Source: Synechococcus sp. Cruz-7E5
Lineage (GTDB): Bacteria > Cyanobacteriota > Cyanobacteriia > PCC-6307 > Cyanobiaceae
Assembly: GCF_024345995.1 (NCBI RefSeq)
Contig: NZ_JAGQCE010000002.1
Span: 124,001-188,000, forward strand
Direction: 5' to 3'
Length of the DNA: 64,000 bases
Shown: piece after piece, positions 54,595-63,500 of the stretch
Numbering within the stretch: position 1 is the first letter of the stretch
Layout of the letters: every line of letters begins with the position of its first letter
Notes under the pieces: model-generated
Told to the model about the DNA's origin: nothing
What the model saw: only the letters and a program-made list of their open reading frames with translations
The model's database searches: none
Made by a program: the position numbers and the translations under genes

Positions 54595-55424
54595 AGGAGC
54601 AGCGGCCTCTCTGGGCGAGCGCCCTGCAACTGGGTGCCCTGCTGCTGCTGGCCCTGCTGATGCTCGTGCCCCTGCTCTGGCTGGTGAGCACCTCGCTCAA
54701 GGGGCCCGCCGAAGACATCTTCTCAACCCCGCCGTCCCTGATTCCGGCCCAGCCGAGCCTGGAGGCCTACGGCCGCCTCTTCGCCGACCATCCCCTGGGC
54801 CTCTACCTGTTCAACAGCACGGTGGTCAGCCTGCTGGCGGTTCTGGGCAACCTGCTGTTCTGTTCGCTGGCGGCCTATCCGCTGGCGCGGATGCGCTTCG
54901 CCGGTCGGGGCCTGGTGCTTGCCCTGGTGGTGGCCACCATCCTGATTCCCTTCCAGGTGGTGATGATTCCGCTCTATCTGATGATGGTTCAACTGGGCCT
55001 GAGAAACACCCTGTGGGCTTTGATTGTGCCCCAGGCAGCCACGGCCTTCGGCATCTTTCTGCTGCGTCAGAGTTTTCTCGGTGTGCCGGTGGAGCTGGAG
55101 GAGGCGGCCCGCATCGATGGCTGTACCCCGGCGGGGGAATGGTGGAACGTGATGATCCCCGCCGCCCGGGCCGACCTGATCACCCTTGCGATGTTTGTGT
55201 TCATCGGCACCTGGAGTGATTTCCTCTGGCCCCTGGTGATCCTCGATGACCCCAGGCTCTACACACTTCCCCTGGGATTGCAGCAACTGGCCAGCAGCTT
55301 CTCCCTCGACTGGCGGCTGGTGGCGGCAGGATCGGTGGTTTCGATTCTGCCGGTGCTTGTGCTGTTCGTACTGCTGCAGCGCTACATCCTCCCCAGCGCC
55401 AGCGGCGATGCGGTGAAGGGCTGA
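54591..55424 (+). CDS. MalG-type carbohydrate ABC transporter permease
   Basis: 277 aa, six membrane helices. The N-terminus [20 protein letters not shown] is helix 1; [20 protein letters not shown] and [20 protein letters not shown] the next helices; the EAA loop reads [20 protein letters not shown] (about 165-185). Similar to GgtD/MalG-type permeases that import glucosylglycerol, sucrose or maltose. It overlaps leuA by GTGA, although leucine synthesis and sugar uptake are unrelated, and no matching binding protein, second permease or ATPase is in the window. The start is GTG 54591. Confidence 0.9.
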   Translation: MKEQRPLWASALQLGALLLLALLMLVPLLWLVSTSLKGPAEDIFSTPPSLIPAQPSLEAYGRLFADHPLGLYLFNSTVVSLLAVLGNLLFCSLAAYPLARMRFAGRGLVLALVVATILIPFQVVMIPLYLMMVQLGLRNTLWALIVPQAATAFGIFLLRQSFLGVPVELEEAARIDGCTPAGEWWNVMIPAARADLITLAMFVFIGTWSDFLWPLVILDDPRLYTLPLGLQQLASSFSLDWRLVAAGSVVSILPVLVLFVLLQRYILPSASGDAVKG

Positions 55425-55576
55425 GGCGCCTGTCCAGTACACGGTCAAACCCTCTGCCTCTGGCGCTGCCGAGGGTCCCTGTCGTTTCGATCTGTGCTGA
55501 TCCCATCGGTCGTCCGGCCCCTTCCAGGCCGCGCCGATAGTCTCCCGGTCACGTTCAGCAGGTAGCCGGGCCGCCG

Positions 55577-56572
55577 ATGGAGACCAGCCTGGTTCTGCAG
55601 AACCTGCTCTCGCCACCGGTGCTGTTCTTTGCGCTCGGGGTGATCGCGGTGCTGGTGGGATCCGACCTGGAGATCCCGGCACCTCTGCCGAAGCTGTTCT
55701 CCCTTTATCTGCTGTTGGCGATTGGCTTCAAGGGGGGTGTGGAGCTGCTGCACAGCGGCCTCGGCCCCCAGGTGATCAGCACGATCGCGGCGGCGATGCT
55801 GATGTCGGCTCTGGTGCCCCTCTACAGCTTCCTGGTGCTCAAGCGGCAGCTCGACACCTACAACGCAGCCGCGATCGCCGCCACCTACGGCTCCATCAGT
55901 GCCGTCACCTTCATCACGGCGGAGAGCTTCCTGGGCCTCACCGGCATGCCCCACGACGGCTTCATGGTGGCGGCCCTGGCGCTGATGGAATCCCCGGCGA
56001 TCATCGTCGGCCTGCTGCTGGTGAAGCTGGCTGGGGGGAAGCCGTCGCCGGGAGAGGGGCAGGGCATGCGCTGGGGCGCGCTGCTGCACGAAGCGTTCCT
56101 GAACAGCTCTGTGTTCCTGCTTGTGGGCAGTCTGGTGATCGGTGTGCTGGTGGCGGCCTACAGCCCCTCGGGTCTGGAGAAGATGGAGCCCTTCACAGGC
56201 AAGCTCTTCTACGGAGCACTCAGTTTCTTCCTGCTCGACATGGGCATCGTGGCGGCCCAGCGGGTGGGAGATCTCAAGCGGGCCGGGGCCTTCCTGATCG
56301 GCTTCGCCGTGCTCATGCCCCTGTTCAATGCCGGTGTTGGGCTGGCGGTCTCGTGGCTGCTGGGGCTGCCCCAGGGGGATGCACTCCTGTTCATCGTGCT
56401 CAGCGCCAGCGCCTCTTACATCGCGGTGCCAGCAGCGATGCGGATGACCGTGCCCCAGGCCAGCCCGAGCCTCTACATCTCCACGGCCCTGGGGGTGACC
56501 TTTCCGTTCAACATCATCGTGGGCATCCCGCTTTATATGGCGATGGTGAGGCTGGTCATCCCTGCCGTCTGA
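55577..56572 (+). CDS. sbtA: Sodium-dependent bicarbonate transporter
   Basis: 331 aa, ten membrane helices in two inverted halves. High-affinity Na+/HCO3- symporter of the carbon-concentrating mechanism. N-terminus LSPPVLFFALGVIAVLVGSD with LEIPAPLPKLFSLYLLLAIG; the conserved FKGGVEL segment (about 55) and AATYGSISAVTFITA (about 100-115); AMRMTVPQASPSLYISTALG near the end. A central cytosolic loop around residues 155-170 (GGKPSPGEGQG) is short. Followed by sbtB 28 bp later. The 152-bp upstream space must hold the CO2-responsive promoter, but no clear CcmR/CmpR site was seen. Confidence 0.95.
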   Translation: METSLVLQNLLSPPVLFFALGVIAVLVGSDLEIPAPLPKLFSLYLLLAIGFKGGVELLHSGLGPQVISTIAAAMLMSALVPLYSFLVLKRQLDTYNAAAIAATYGSISAVTFITAESFLGLTGMPHDGFMVAALALMESPAIIVGLLLVKLAGGKPSPGEGQGMRWGALLHEAFLNSSVFLLVGSLVIGVLVAAYSPSGLEKMEPFTGKLFYGALSFFLLDMGIVAAQRVGDLKRAGAFLIGFAVLMPLFNAGVGLAVSWLLGLPQGDALLFIVLSASASYIAVPAAMRMTVPQASPSLYISTALGVTFPFNIIVGIPLYMAMVRLVIPAV

Positions 56573-56600
56573 TTCCCTGTCTGACTGTCCGGCAATTGCC

Positions 56601-56882
56601 ATGCAACGTCTTGATCTGATCTGCAGCGAACGGGAACTTGAGAAGGTGGTGCACCTGATCGATGCCGCCGGCGCTCCCGGTTACTCGGTTGTCCGTCATG
56701 TCACGGGGCGGGGGCCCCATGGCTCGGTCTCGGAATCGATGGAATTCAGTGGCCTGGGCGCCAATGTCCACGTCATGGTGTTCTGCGAGAACGAGGCGAT
56801 CGAGACCCTCCGCCAGGGGCTGCGGCCGATCCTGGAGTACTACGGAGGAGTTGGCTTCGTCTCCCAGGCCGAGCCGCTCTGA
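56601..56882 (+). CDS. sbtB: PII-like bicarbonate-signalling protein
   Basis: 93 aa. Trimeric PII-like regulator that binds cAMP, AMP/ADP/ATP and clamps SbtA. Sequence MQRLDLICSERELEKVVHLI begins the first strand/helix; the T-loop is RHVTGRGPHGSVSESMEF (about 32-50); VHVMVFCENEAIETLRQGL and LEYYGGVGFVSQAEP finish the fold. The C-terminal Cys-x-Pro-x-Gly-Cys-type redox loop of some SbtB proteins is absent; the protein ends at E-P-L. It is paired with sbtA, as expected for a regulatory partner. ATG 56601. Confidence 0.95.
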   Translation: MQRLDLICSERELEKVVHLIDAAGAPGYSVVRHVTGRGPHGSVSESMEFSGLGANVHVMVFCENEAIETLRQGLRPILEYYGGVGFVSQAEPL

Positions 56883-56902
56883 GCACCAGCCCCAAACACT
56901 CC

Positions 56903-57550
56903 ATGGCCAGCGATCCCGCCATCGCCGCGTTCGGCTCCAGCTTCACGGCGATCACCCTGGCGGAGCTGGGGGACAAGACCTTTTTCGTGGCCTTTCTGCT
57001 GGCCGCCCGCCACCGGGCCCGCTGGGTATTCATCGGGGCATTCGCCGCCCTGGCGGCCGTCACGCTGATTTCACTGGCCCTGGGTCTGGGGCTGCGCAGT
57101 TTGCTGCCGCCTGAGCTGGTGCCCTGGCTGGCGGCCCTGCTCTTCGGTGGGTTCGGTCTGAAGCTGCTGATCGATGCCCAGGCCATGGGTGCCCAGGCCG
57201 CCGAGCAGGAAGCCCAGGAGGCCGAGGATCTGGTCAATGCCGCCGAAGCCAGCCAGGACCAGAGCCGGGCGGGGGGCTGGCTGGTAGTGCGTGAAGCTTT
57301 CCTGCTGGTGTTCATGGCCGAACTGGGCGATCGCACCCAGTTCGCCACCGTCTTTCTGGCCACGGCGCCGGGATTCACCTTCAACGCCCTGCTGGCGGGA
57401 ACCCTGGCGGGTCATGCCCTGGTCACGGGTCTGGCGGTTGGGGCGGGCAAATGGATCGGCCAGCTCCTCTCCGAGCGTCTGCTTTACCGGCTCAGCGGTG
57501 GCCTGTTCCTGGCGTTTGCCGCGGTGGCCCTGCGCCAGGCCCTGGGCTGA
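56903..57550 (+). CDS. UPF0016/GDT1 family cation transporter (Mn/Ca exporter type)
   Basis: 215 aa, six helices in two repeats joined by an acidic cytosolic loop (about 88-125; AEQEAQEAEDLVNAAEASQD). Each half has the family signature E-x-G-D-[KR]-[TS]: ITLAELGDKTFFVAFLL (about 20) and VFMAELGDRTQFATVFLATA (about 138). In cyanobacteria this family exports Mn2+ and protects photosystem II from Mn overload; chloroplast and yeast relatives move Mn and Ca. ATG 56903, 20 bp after sbtB, so probably in one transcript with sbtAB. Confidence 0.92.
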   Translation: MASDPAIAAFGSSFTAITLAELGDKTFFVAFLLAARHRARWVFIGAFAALAAVTLISLALGLGLRSLLPPELVPWLAALLFGGFGLKLLIDAQAMGAQAAEQEAQEAEDLVNAAEASQDQSRAGGWLVVREAFLLVFMAELGDRTQFATVFLATAPGFTFNALLAGTLAGHALVTGLAVGAGKWIGQLLSERLLYRLSGGLFLAFAAVALRQALG

Positions 57551-57574
57551 GGGCGTACCGGTGGCTGAGCCGCT

Positions 57575-57937
57575 TCAGTTCTGCCGCCCGCTGTAATGGG
57601 CGCAACGCTCGCAGGGGCCCTCTGGGAGCACGGCACAGCGCAACAGCGGTGAACGGGCGTTGAAGCGGCAGCTGGGGTCGCCGATCACCCAGCCTCCGTT
57701 CCACCAGCGAGCCTCCCTGGGCTGGCGCTCCGCTTTCACCTGCAGGGCCACCGTGGCCAGTTCATAGCGTCCGTTGCGCAGCTGGTAGCGGTGGTGCCGC
57801 TGCAGCACCAGGAAACTGCGGCTTCCATGCAGAAACCAACGGCCGGGCTGGGGAATCTCACCCAGCTCATCAAGCTCGAGCTGAGCAAGCAGCAGGCCAC
57901 TGCCGGCCTGGCGAAGTTCGATGCGTAAGGGCTTCAG
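57575..57937 (-). CDS. DUF6464 family protein (probable CTG start)
   Basis: 120 aa when started at CTG 57937; the first standard codon in frame is GTG at 57808, which would delete the first 43 residues. Reads LKPLRIELRQAGSGLLLAQL then LDELGEIPQPGRWFLHGS and ARSPLLRCAVLPEGPCERCA with a CxxC-like Cys pair at the end; the family has this ending (R-C-A-V-x-P-x-G-P-C). CTG overlaps the terC stop as CTGA, and GAGGTG lies six bases upstream as a plausible ribosome-binding site. Upstream in frame is TGA, so no further extension is possible. Function unknown; possible Zn site. Confidence 0.72.
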   Translation of the reverse strand: MKPLRIELRQAGSGLLLAQLELDELGEIPQPGRWFLHGSRSFLVLQRHHRYQLRNGRYELATVALQVKAERQPREARWWNGGWVIGDPSCRFNARSPLLRCAVLPEGPCERCAHYSGRQN

Positions 57938-58719
57938 GGGTTCACCTCACCGGCCTCGCCGCTCACTCGTCTGGAGAACCCCCAGAGGAACAGACACGCC
58001 ACCAGCAGCAGCAGGGTCCACTCAGGCGGCACCAACTGGGGCAGCCCGAGGCGGAGCAGCAGGCGCAGCCCCACCAGTCCGACAGCAAGGTACCCGGCCC
58101 GCTCCAGGTTGGTGTACACACTCAGCCAACGGATGAACAGCTCGGCGGTGAGGCGCAGGGCGATCACCCCGATCACCCCGCCTGTCATCACCAGCCAGAG
58201 CCGATCACTGACGGCCACCGCGGCGGACACGCTGTCGAGGGAGAAGGCGAGGTCGGTGACCGCCAGGGTGATCACCACGGACCCCAGCCCGCCAGCGCCG
58301 TGATGGCTGCCTGAGTCCTTGGCTGCCTGGGCATGAAGCGCCGTGGTGGCAGCAGCGTCGACGGCCGGCTCCGGCCCGTCACCGCCGGTTTCATCGCCGG
58401 GTTGCAGCAGGTTGCTGCCGCACAGCCAGAGCAGATAGCCGGCGGCGGCCAGCTGCAGGGGCCAGAAGTTCAGCACCCAGCGGGCCAGCAGGATCAACCC
58501 CAGGCGAAAGACCAGGGCCAGACCCAGTCCGAGGTTGAGGGCCTGACGCTGGCGTTGCGGATCATGCAGCCGCCGGGAGATGGCGGCCAGGGCGATGGCG
58601 TTGTCGGCGGAGAGCACCGCTTCGAGAGCCACCAGCAGTGGCAGCAGCAGCAGCAGCTCCCCCCACTGATCCGCCCCTTCAAGCAGGGGAGTGAGGGAGG
58701 GGATCGACTCCGCTTCCAT
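57934..58719 (-). CDS. TerC family membrane protein
   Basis: 261 aa, about seven helices. N-terminal half LLVALEAVLSADNAIALAAI (about 28-47) and C-terminal half LAVTDLAFSLDSVSAAVAVS (about 145-165) carry the paired Asp motifs [AS]-D-N/S of the TerC/Alx family, which exports Mn2+ or takes part in thylakoid membrane-protein insertion in plants. A loop of about 35 aa between halves is Gly/Ala/His-rich (AQAAKDSGSHHGAGG) and may bind metal. ATG 58719 was chosen (MEAESIPSLTPLLEG). The stop overlaps the DUF6464 start as CTGA. Confidence 0.9.
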   Translation of the reverse strand: MEAESIPSLTPLLEGADQWGELLLLLPLLVALEAVLSADNAIALAAISRRLHDPQRQRQALNLGLGLALVFRLGLILLARWVLNFWPLQLAAAGYLLWLCGSNLLQPGDETGGDGPEPAVDAAATTALHAQAAKDSGSHHGAGGLGSVVITLAVTDLAFSLDSVSAAVAVSDRLWLVMTGGVIGVIALRLTAELFIRWLSVYTNLERAGYLAVGLVGLRLLLRLGLPQLVPPEWTLLLLVACLFLWGFSRRVSGEAGEVNP

Positions 58720-58780
58720 TGGCGTGCAGCGGGTTCGGTGGCGCCACTCTAGAAAGTCACTGTCACCGGCCACCCCCGCC

Positions 58781-59608
58781 ATGCTGCTTCGGGCACGACT
58801 CGCCCATGCCGACTCCGGCCAGCGGGTCGTGGAGGTTAGTGCCTGGGACGACGGCCGTTGCCTGGGCAGCGCCCTCGGGGAGGCGCCAACGGCCGAGGCC
58901 GCTGAAGACCGTGCGCTGCAGCGGCTGCTGCGGCGGCTGCAGGACCCTGCCCGGCTGTCACAACCGATCGGTGCTCACCAGCCGGCAGCTCAGCCCGATG
59001 AGCAACCTGCTCCACCAGCCAGTCCACCAGCCGTTCCAGCACCAGCACCAGCACAAACACCAGCACCAGCACCACCACCATCGGCATCTTCAGCGCCTGC
59101 TCCGGCCCTCGAAACCACCGCGCCTCCTGGTCGGCCGGCTGCTGCGGAAGCCGAACCGCTGGCTGATCCCGACGACTGGAGCGAGGAACTGGCCGAGCTG
59201 GAGCGGCTGCTGAGACAGCTGGGCTGGGAGCGGGAGCAGGAGTCGATCTACCTGGAGCGGGCCTTCGGTCATCCCAGCCGCAGCCGTCTGATCCGCTACG
59301 CCGATCTGCTCGCCTACCTCGGCGCCTTGCGAAGGCTGGAGCCTGGGGTGGATCCGGTCCAGGCCGCCCTGCCCCTGCGCCGCGCCGACCTCCTGCGGAG
59401 CTCCGATGTGCTGCTGGCGCGGCTGGGCTGGGGAGCGGCGGAGGGACGCGCCCTGCTGGAGCGCGACTTCAACCTGGCCAGCCGCCAGCAGCTCAGCGAC
59501 GACGATCTGCTGCGCTTCAACGCACTTCTGGCCCAGCGGCTGGAAGCCCCCACCGCGCCCTGCCCGGAGCACGACATTCCTTCGCCAGCAGGGCCGGCCC
59601 CAGGCTGA
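58781..59608 (+). CDS. Uncharacterised two-domain protein with Pro/Ala-rich linker
   Basis: 275 aa, soluble. N-terminal domain (1-55; LRARLAHADSGQRVVEVSAW, GEAPTAEAAEDRALQRLL) resembles a small beta-alpha unit. Residues about 65-145 are a Pro/Ala/Gln linker (PVPAPAPAQTPAPAPPPSAS), and about 150-260 is a charged helical domain with two similar helix units: LERLLRQLGWEREQESIYLE and LLARLGWGAAEGRALLERDF. I do not recognise the family. The last 31 codons overlap the convergent gene's end by 92 bp. ATG 58781; divergent from terC, 61 bp apart. Confidence 0.65.
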   Translation: MLLRARLAHADSGQRVVEVSAWDDGRCLGSALGEAPTAEAAEDRALQRLLRRLQDPARLSQPIGAHQPAAQPDEQPAPPASPPAVPAPAPAQTPAPAPPPSASSAPAPALETTAPPGRPAAAEAEPLADPDDWSEELAELERLLRQLGWEREQESIYLERAFGHPSRSRLIRYADLLAYLGALRRLEPGVDPVQAALPLRRADLLRSSDVLLARLGWGAAEGRALLERDFNLASRQQLSDDDLLRFNALLAQRLEAPTAPCPEHDIPSPAGPAPG

Positions 59609-60419
59609 GCTGGTTCTGGTTGGCATAGGCCTCCTGCTCCAGTCGGATCTCAGCGGGGCTCGCGTTGGCATAGACGGGATCCTCCAGATGGCGCTGGCTG
59701 ATCGGATCCAGCACGATCGAAAGACCGAGCAGGCTGGGCCGGGCTCCCAGACCGCCACGACGGCAGCTCTGGGCCACGTGAATCGCCTCGTGGTTGAGCA
59801 CTCTGGCGAACTCCACGCTCCCCTTCTCGATCACGTCGGGGCGGATGCGCAGGGTGCGGGCTGCCGGTTCCCACTCCCCAGCGGCCCGAGCTTTGCGAGG
59901 CGGTCCGATCACCACCTGTACCCCTGCCCGCTCGAGCATGGTCAGCAGGCTGGCGATGGCGTCGTGTTCGGCCTGGTAGCTGGGGGGATTGCGGCGCAGC
60001 TCCTCGATCTGGGCGATGGTCAGCGGGGGATCATCGAGGCGCCGTTTGTAGACATAACGGATGCGGCCGTTGCCGAGGGGCTCGGCTCGTGGCAGCCAGC
60101 TCTGATCGGCTGTCCTCAGCTGGGCCAGAAGCTCAGGCAGATCAACGCCGGTGAGCACCCGATCGCCGGGCCGCGGCGGCTGCGGACGGCTGGCAAGCAC
60201 CACCTCCTGCAGCTGGATGGTGAGGTCCTGCAGAGCCAGGAGAGTGTCGTCGCGGCCTGGCTGGGGGGAGAGCAGTGCCAGGGCGGCCATGGCGCCCCCG
60301 GCGCTGAGGATCATGCCCATCAGCAGAGCACTGAGCCCCCCCGTGGATCTTCGGGGCCTCTGGCCACGGGAGCGGCGGGCTGGGCGAGATCGGCGCGAGG
60401 GACGGCGGGCGTTGCTCAT
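59517..60419 (-). CDS. Membrane-anchored HExxH-motif protein, uncharacterised
   Basis: 300 aa. N-terminal Arg/Ser/Pro basic stretch (about 1-28), one anchor helix (LSALLMGMILSAGGAMAALA, about 29-48), then a domain with a zinc-peptidase-like motif VEFARVLNHEAIHVAQSCRR (H-E-A-I-H, about 207-211). A possible third ligand is in AEIRLEQEAYANQNQ (about 265). PLTIAQIEELRRNPPSYQAE and GVQVVIGPPRKARAAGEWEP are also conserved-looking. The family was not recognised; metallopeptidase activity is inferred only from the motif. ATG 60419; tail overlaps the 58781 gene by 92 bp. Divergent from mfd, 139 bp apart. Confidence 0.72.
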   Translation of the reverse strand: MSNARRPSRRSRPARRSRGQRPRRSTGGLSALLMGMILSAGGAMAALALLSPQPGRDDTLLALQDLTIQLQEVVLASRPQPPRPGDRVLTGVDLPELLAQLRTADQSWLPRAEPLGNGRIRYVYKRRLDDPPLTIAQIEELRRNPPSYQAEHDAIASLLTMLERAGVQVVIGPPRKARAAGEWEPAARTLRIRPDVIEKGSVEFARVLNHEAIHVAQSCRRGGLGARPSLLGLSIVLDPISQRHLEDPVYANASPAEIRLEQEAYANQNQLSLGPALLAKECRAPGRARWGLPAAGPEVR

Positions 60420-60558
60420 GACGGCGCCAGGCGCACGGACGGAGGCTGGAGCTGATGGCCTCAGATTCTGGTCATAGCGCGTGGGAAGGCCGCTGGCGGC
60501 AGGCCGCGGCCGAGGCCTCCGCTTGCGAAGATCAATTCTTCTGCCCGCCTGCTCTCCG

Positions 60559-63500
60559 ATGCCCCTCACCGCCCTGGTGCGCCAGCTCGAGCAGGTGCCC
60601 CTCACCGGGGAGGTGCTTGAGCGCAGTGGGCGGCCCGAGCGCTTGCGGCTGAGTGGGGCGGCCCGGGCTGCCCGGGCGTTGATCGCCAGTGCCCTGGCCC
60701 GTCGCGGCGGCAGGCCCCTGGTGGTGATCGTGCCCACCCTGGAGGAGGCCGGCCGCTGGGCCGCCCTGCTGGAGCTGATGGGCTGGCCCACAGCCCAGCT
60801 GTATCCCACCAGCGAAGGATCCCCCTATGAACCCTTCGATCCCACCAGCGAGATCACCTGGGGCCAGCTGCAGGTGCTCAGTGAGTTGCTCGACGCCACG
60901 GGCCGCTCCTGGTCGGGAGCGATCGTGGCCACGGAGCGCGCCCTGCAGCCCCACCTGCCGCCGCCTGCCGCCCTGGCCGCCCGCTGCCTGAGCCTGCGCA
61001 AAGGCAGCACGATCGACCTCGAGCAACTGGCCGACACCCTCACCCGCCTGGGCTACGAGCGGGTGCCGACGATCGAGCAGGAGGGAAGCTGGAGCCGTCG
61101 CGGCGACATCGTCGATGTGTATCCGGTGAGTGCCGAGCTGCCGGTGCGGCTGGAATTTTTCGGGGAAGACCTGGAGAAGTTGCGGGAGTTCGATCCCGCC
61201 ACCCAGCGCTCCCTCGACTCGATCGAGGCAGTGCGGCTCACCCCCACGGGCTATGCCCCGCTGATCGCAGACGCCTTGCGCGAGTCGATGCCGGAGGCGC
61301 TCACGGAGCTGCTGGGCGCTGAGGCCCTCGAGCAGTTGCTGGAGGGGGGTACGCCCGAGGGGATGCGTCGCCTGATGGGGTTGGCCTGGGAGCAGCCCGC
61401 CTCCCTGCTCGACTACCTGCCAGGCGCCACCCTGATCGCCGTGGATGAACGCCGGCAGGGACTGGCCCACGGCCAGCAGTGGTTCGACCACGCCAGCGAC
61501 CACCACGCCGAGGTGACTGCCCCGCTGCCACCGGACGCCCTGCCACCGTCGTTGCACCGGCCGGTGGCGGAAGCCCTGGCGGCGGCCGATCGCTTTGCCG
61601 GCTTCGATCTGGCTGAGCTGCACGAGAGCGACCGCCACCCCAACGCCTTCGATCTATCCAGCCGTCCGGTGCCGGCCCACCCCAATCAGTTCGGCCGCCT
61701 GGCTGCGCTGGTGAAGGGGTATCAGCTGGAGAAGGCGCGGGTGTGGCTGGTGTCGGCCCAGCCTTCGCGGGCGGTGGCGCTGCTGGAGGAGCACGACTGC
61801 ATCGCCCGCTTCGTGCCCAACCCCCACGATGTCCCGGCGATCGAGCGCCTGATCGAGCAGGCCACGCCGGTGGCGCTGAAGCTCAAGGGCACCGCCGAGC
61901 TGGAGGGTCTGCAGCTGCCGGCCTGGAAGCTGGTGCTGCTCACCGACCGGGAATTCTTCGGCCAGCACAGCCTGGCTGCCTCGGGCTACGTGCGCCGGCG
62001 CCGTAAGGCGGCCAGCCGCACTGTGGACCCCAACAAGATGCGTCCCGGCGACTTCGTGGTGCACCGCAACCATGGCATCGGCCGCTTCCTGAAGCTGGAG
62101 AAGCTGGCGATCAGCGGTGAGTCGCGCGACTACCTGGTGGTGCAGTACGCCGATGGGCTGCTGCGGGTGGCGGCCGACCAGCTGGGCAGTCTGGGGCGTT
62201 TCCGCGCCAGCACCGACAGTCCGCCGGAGCTGAACCGCATGGGCGGGGTGGCCTGGACCAGGGCCAAGGAGCGCGCCCGCAAGGCGGTGCGCAAGGTGGC
62301 GATGGACCTGGTGAAGCTCTACGCGGAGCGTCAGCAGGCGGCCGGCTTCCCGTTCCCTCCCGATGGCCCCTGGCAGGGAGAGCTCGAAGATTCCTTCCCC
62401 TACGAGCCCACGCCCGATCAGGTGAAAGCGATCGCCGAAGTGAAGCGCGACATGGAGAAGCCCGAGCCGATGGACAGGCTGGTCTGCGGCGATGTGGGCT
62501 TCGGCAAGACGGAAGTGGCGATCCGGGCCGTGTTCAAGGCGGTGACCGCCGGTAAGCAATGTGCCCTGCTGGCGCCCACCACCGTGCTGGCCCAGCAGCA
62601 CTGGCGCACGCTCAGCGAACGCTTCGCTCCCTATCCGCTCAAGGTGGCCCTGCTCAACCGCTTCCGCACCACCACCGAGCGCAAGACGATTCTCGATGGC
62701 CTCAGGAATGGAACGGTGGATGTGGTGGTGGGCACCCACCAGCTGCTGAGCAAGGGCACCCACTTCGAGAAGCTCGGTCTGCTGGTGGTGGATGAGGAGC
62801 AGCGCTTCGGGGTGAACCAGAAGGAGAAGATCAAGGCGCTGCGTAAAGACGTGGATGTGCTCACTCTCTCCGCCACACCGATTCCGCGCACCCTCTACAT
62901 GAGCCTCTCAGGGGTGCGGGAGATGAGCCTGATCACCACCCCACCGCCCCTGCGCCGCCCGATCAAGACCCACCTGGCCGCCCGCGATGAGGAGGCGGTG
63001 CGCAGCGCCATCCGCCAGGAGCTCGACCGCGGCGGCCAGGTGTTCTATGTCGTGCCGCGGGTGGAGGGGATCGAGGAGGTGGCGGGCCAGTTGCGCGAGA
63101 TGCTGCCGGGCCTGAAGCTGCTGGTGGCGCACGGCCAGATGGCGGAGGGGGAACTGGAGAGCGCGATGGTGGCCTTCAACGCCGGTGAGGCCGATGTGAT
63201 GCTCTGCACCACGATCATCGAATCGGGCCTCGATATACCGCGCGTGAACACGATTCTGGTGGAGGACGCCCACCGCTTCGGTCTCGCCCAGCTGTATCAG
63301 TTGCGCGGCCGGGTGGGCCGCAGCGGTATCCAGGCCCATGCCTGGCTGTTCTATCCCGGTGATGCCTCCCTGAGTGAGGCGGCGCGGCAACGGTTGCGGG
63401 CGATTCAGGAATTCGCCCAGCTGGGCAGCGGCTACCAGCTGGCCATGCGCGACATGGAGATCCGCGGCGTGGGCAACCTGCTGGGGGTGGAGCAGAGCGG

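Noticed and set aside
55425-55576. CO2-responsive (CcmR/CmpR-type) operator upstream of sbtA
   Set aside because: No T-N11-A style palindrome or TTA-N7/8-TAA repeat could be identified by eye; the region is noted only as the likely promoter space.
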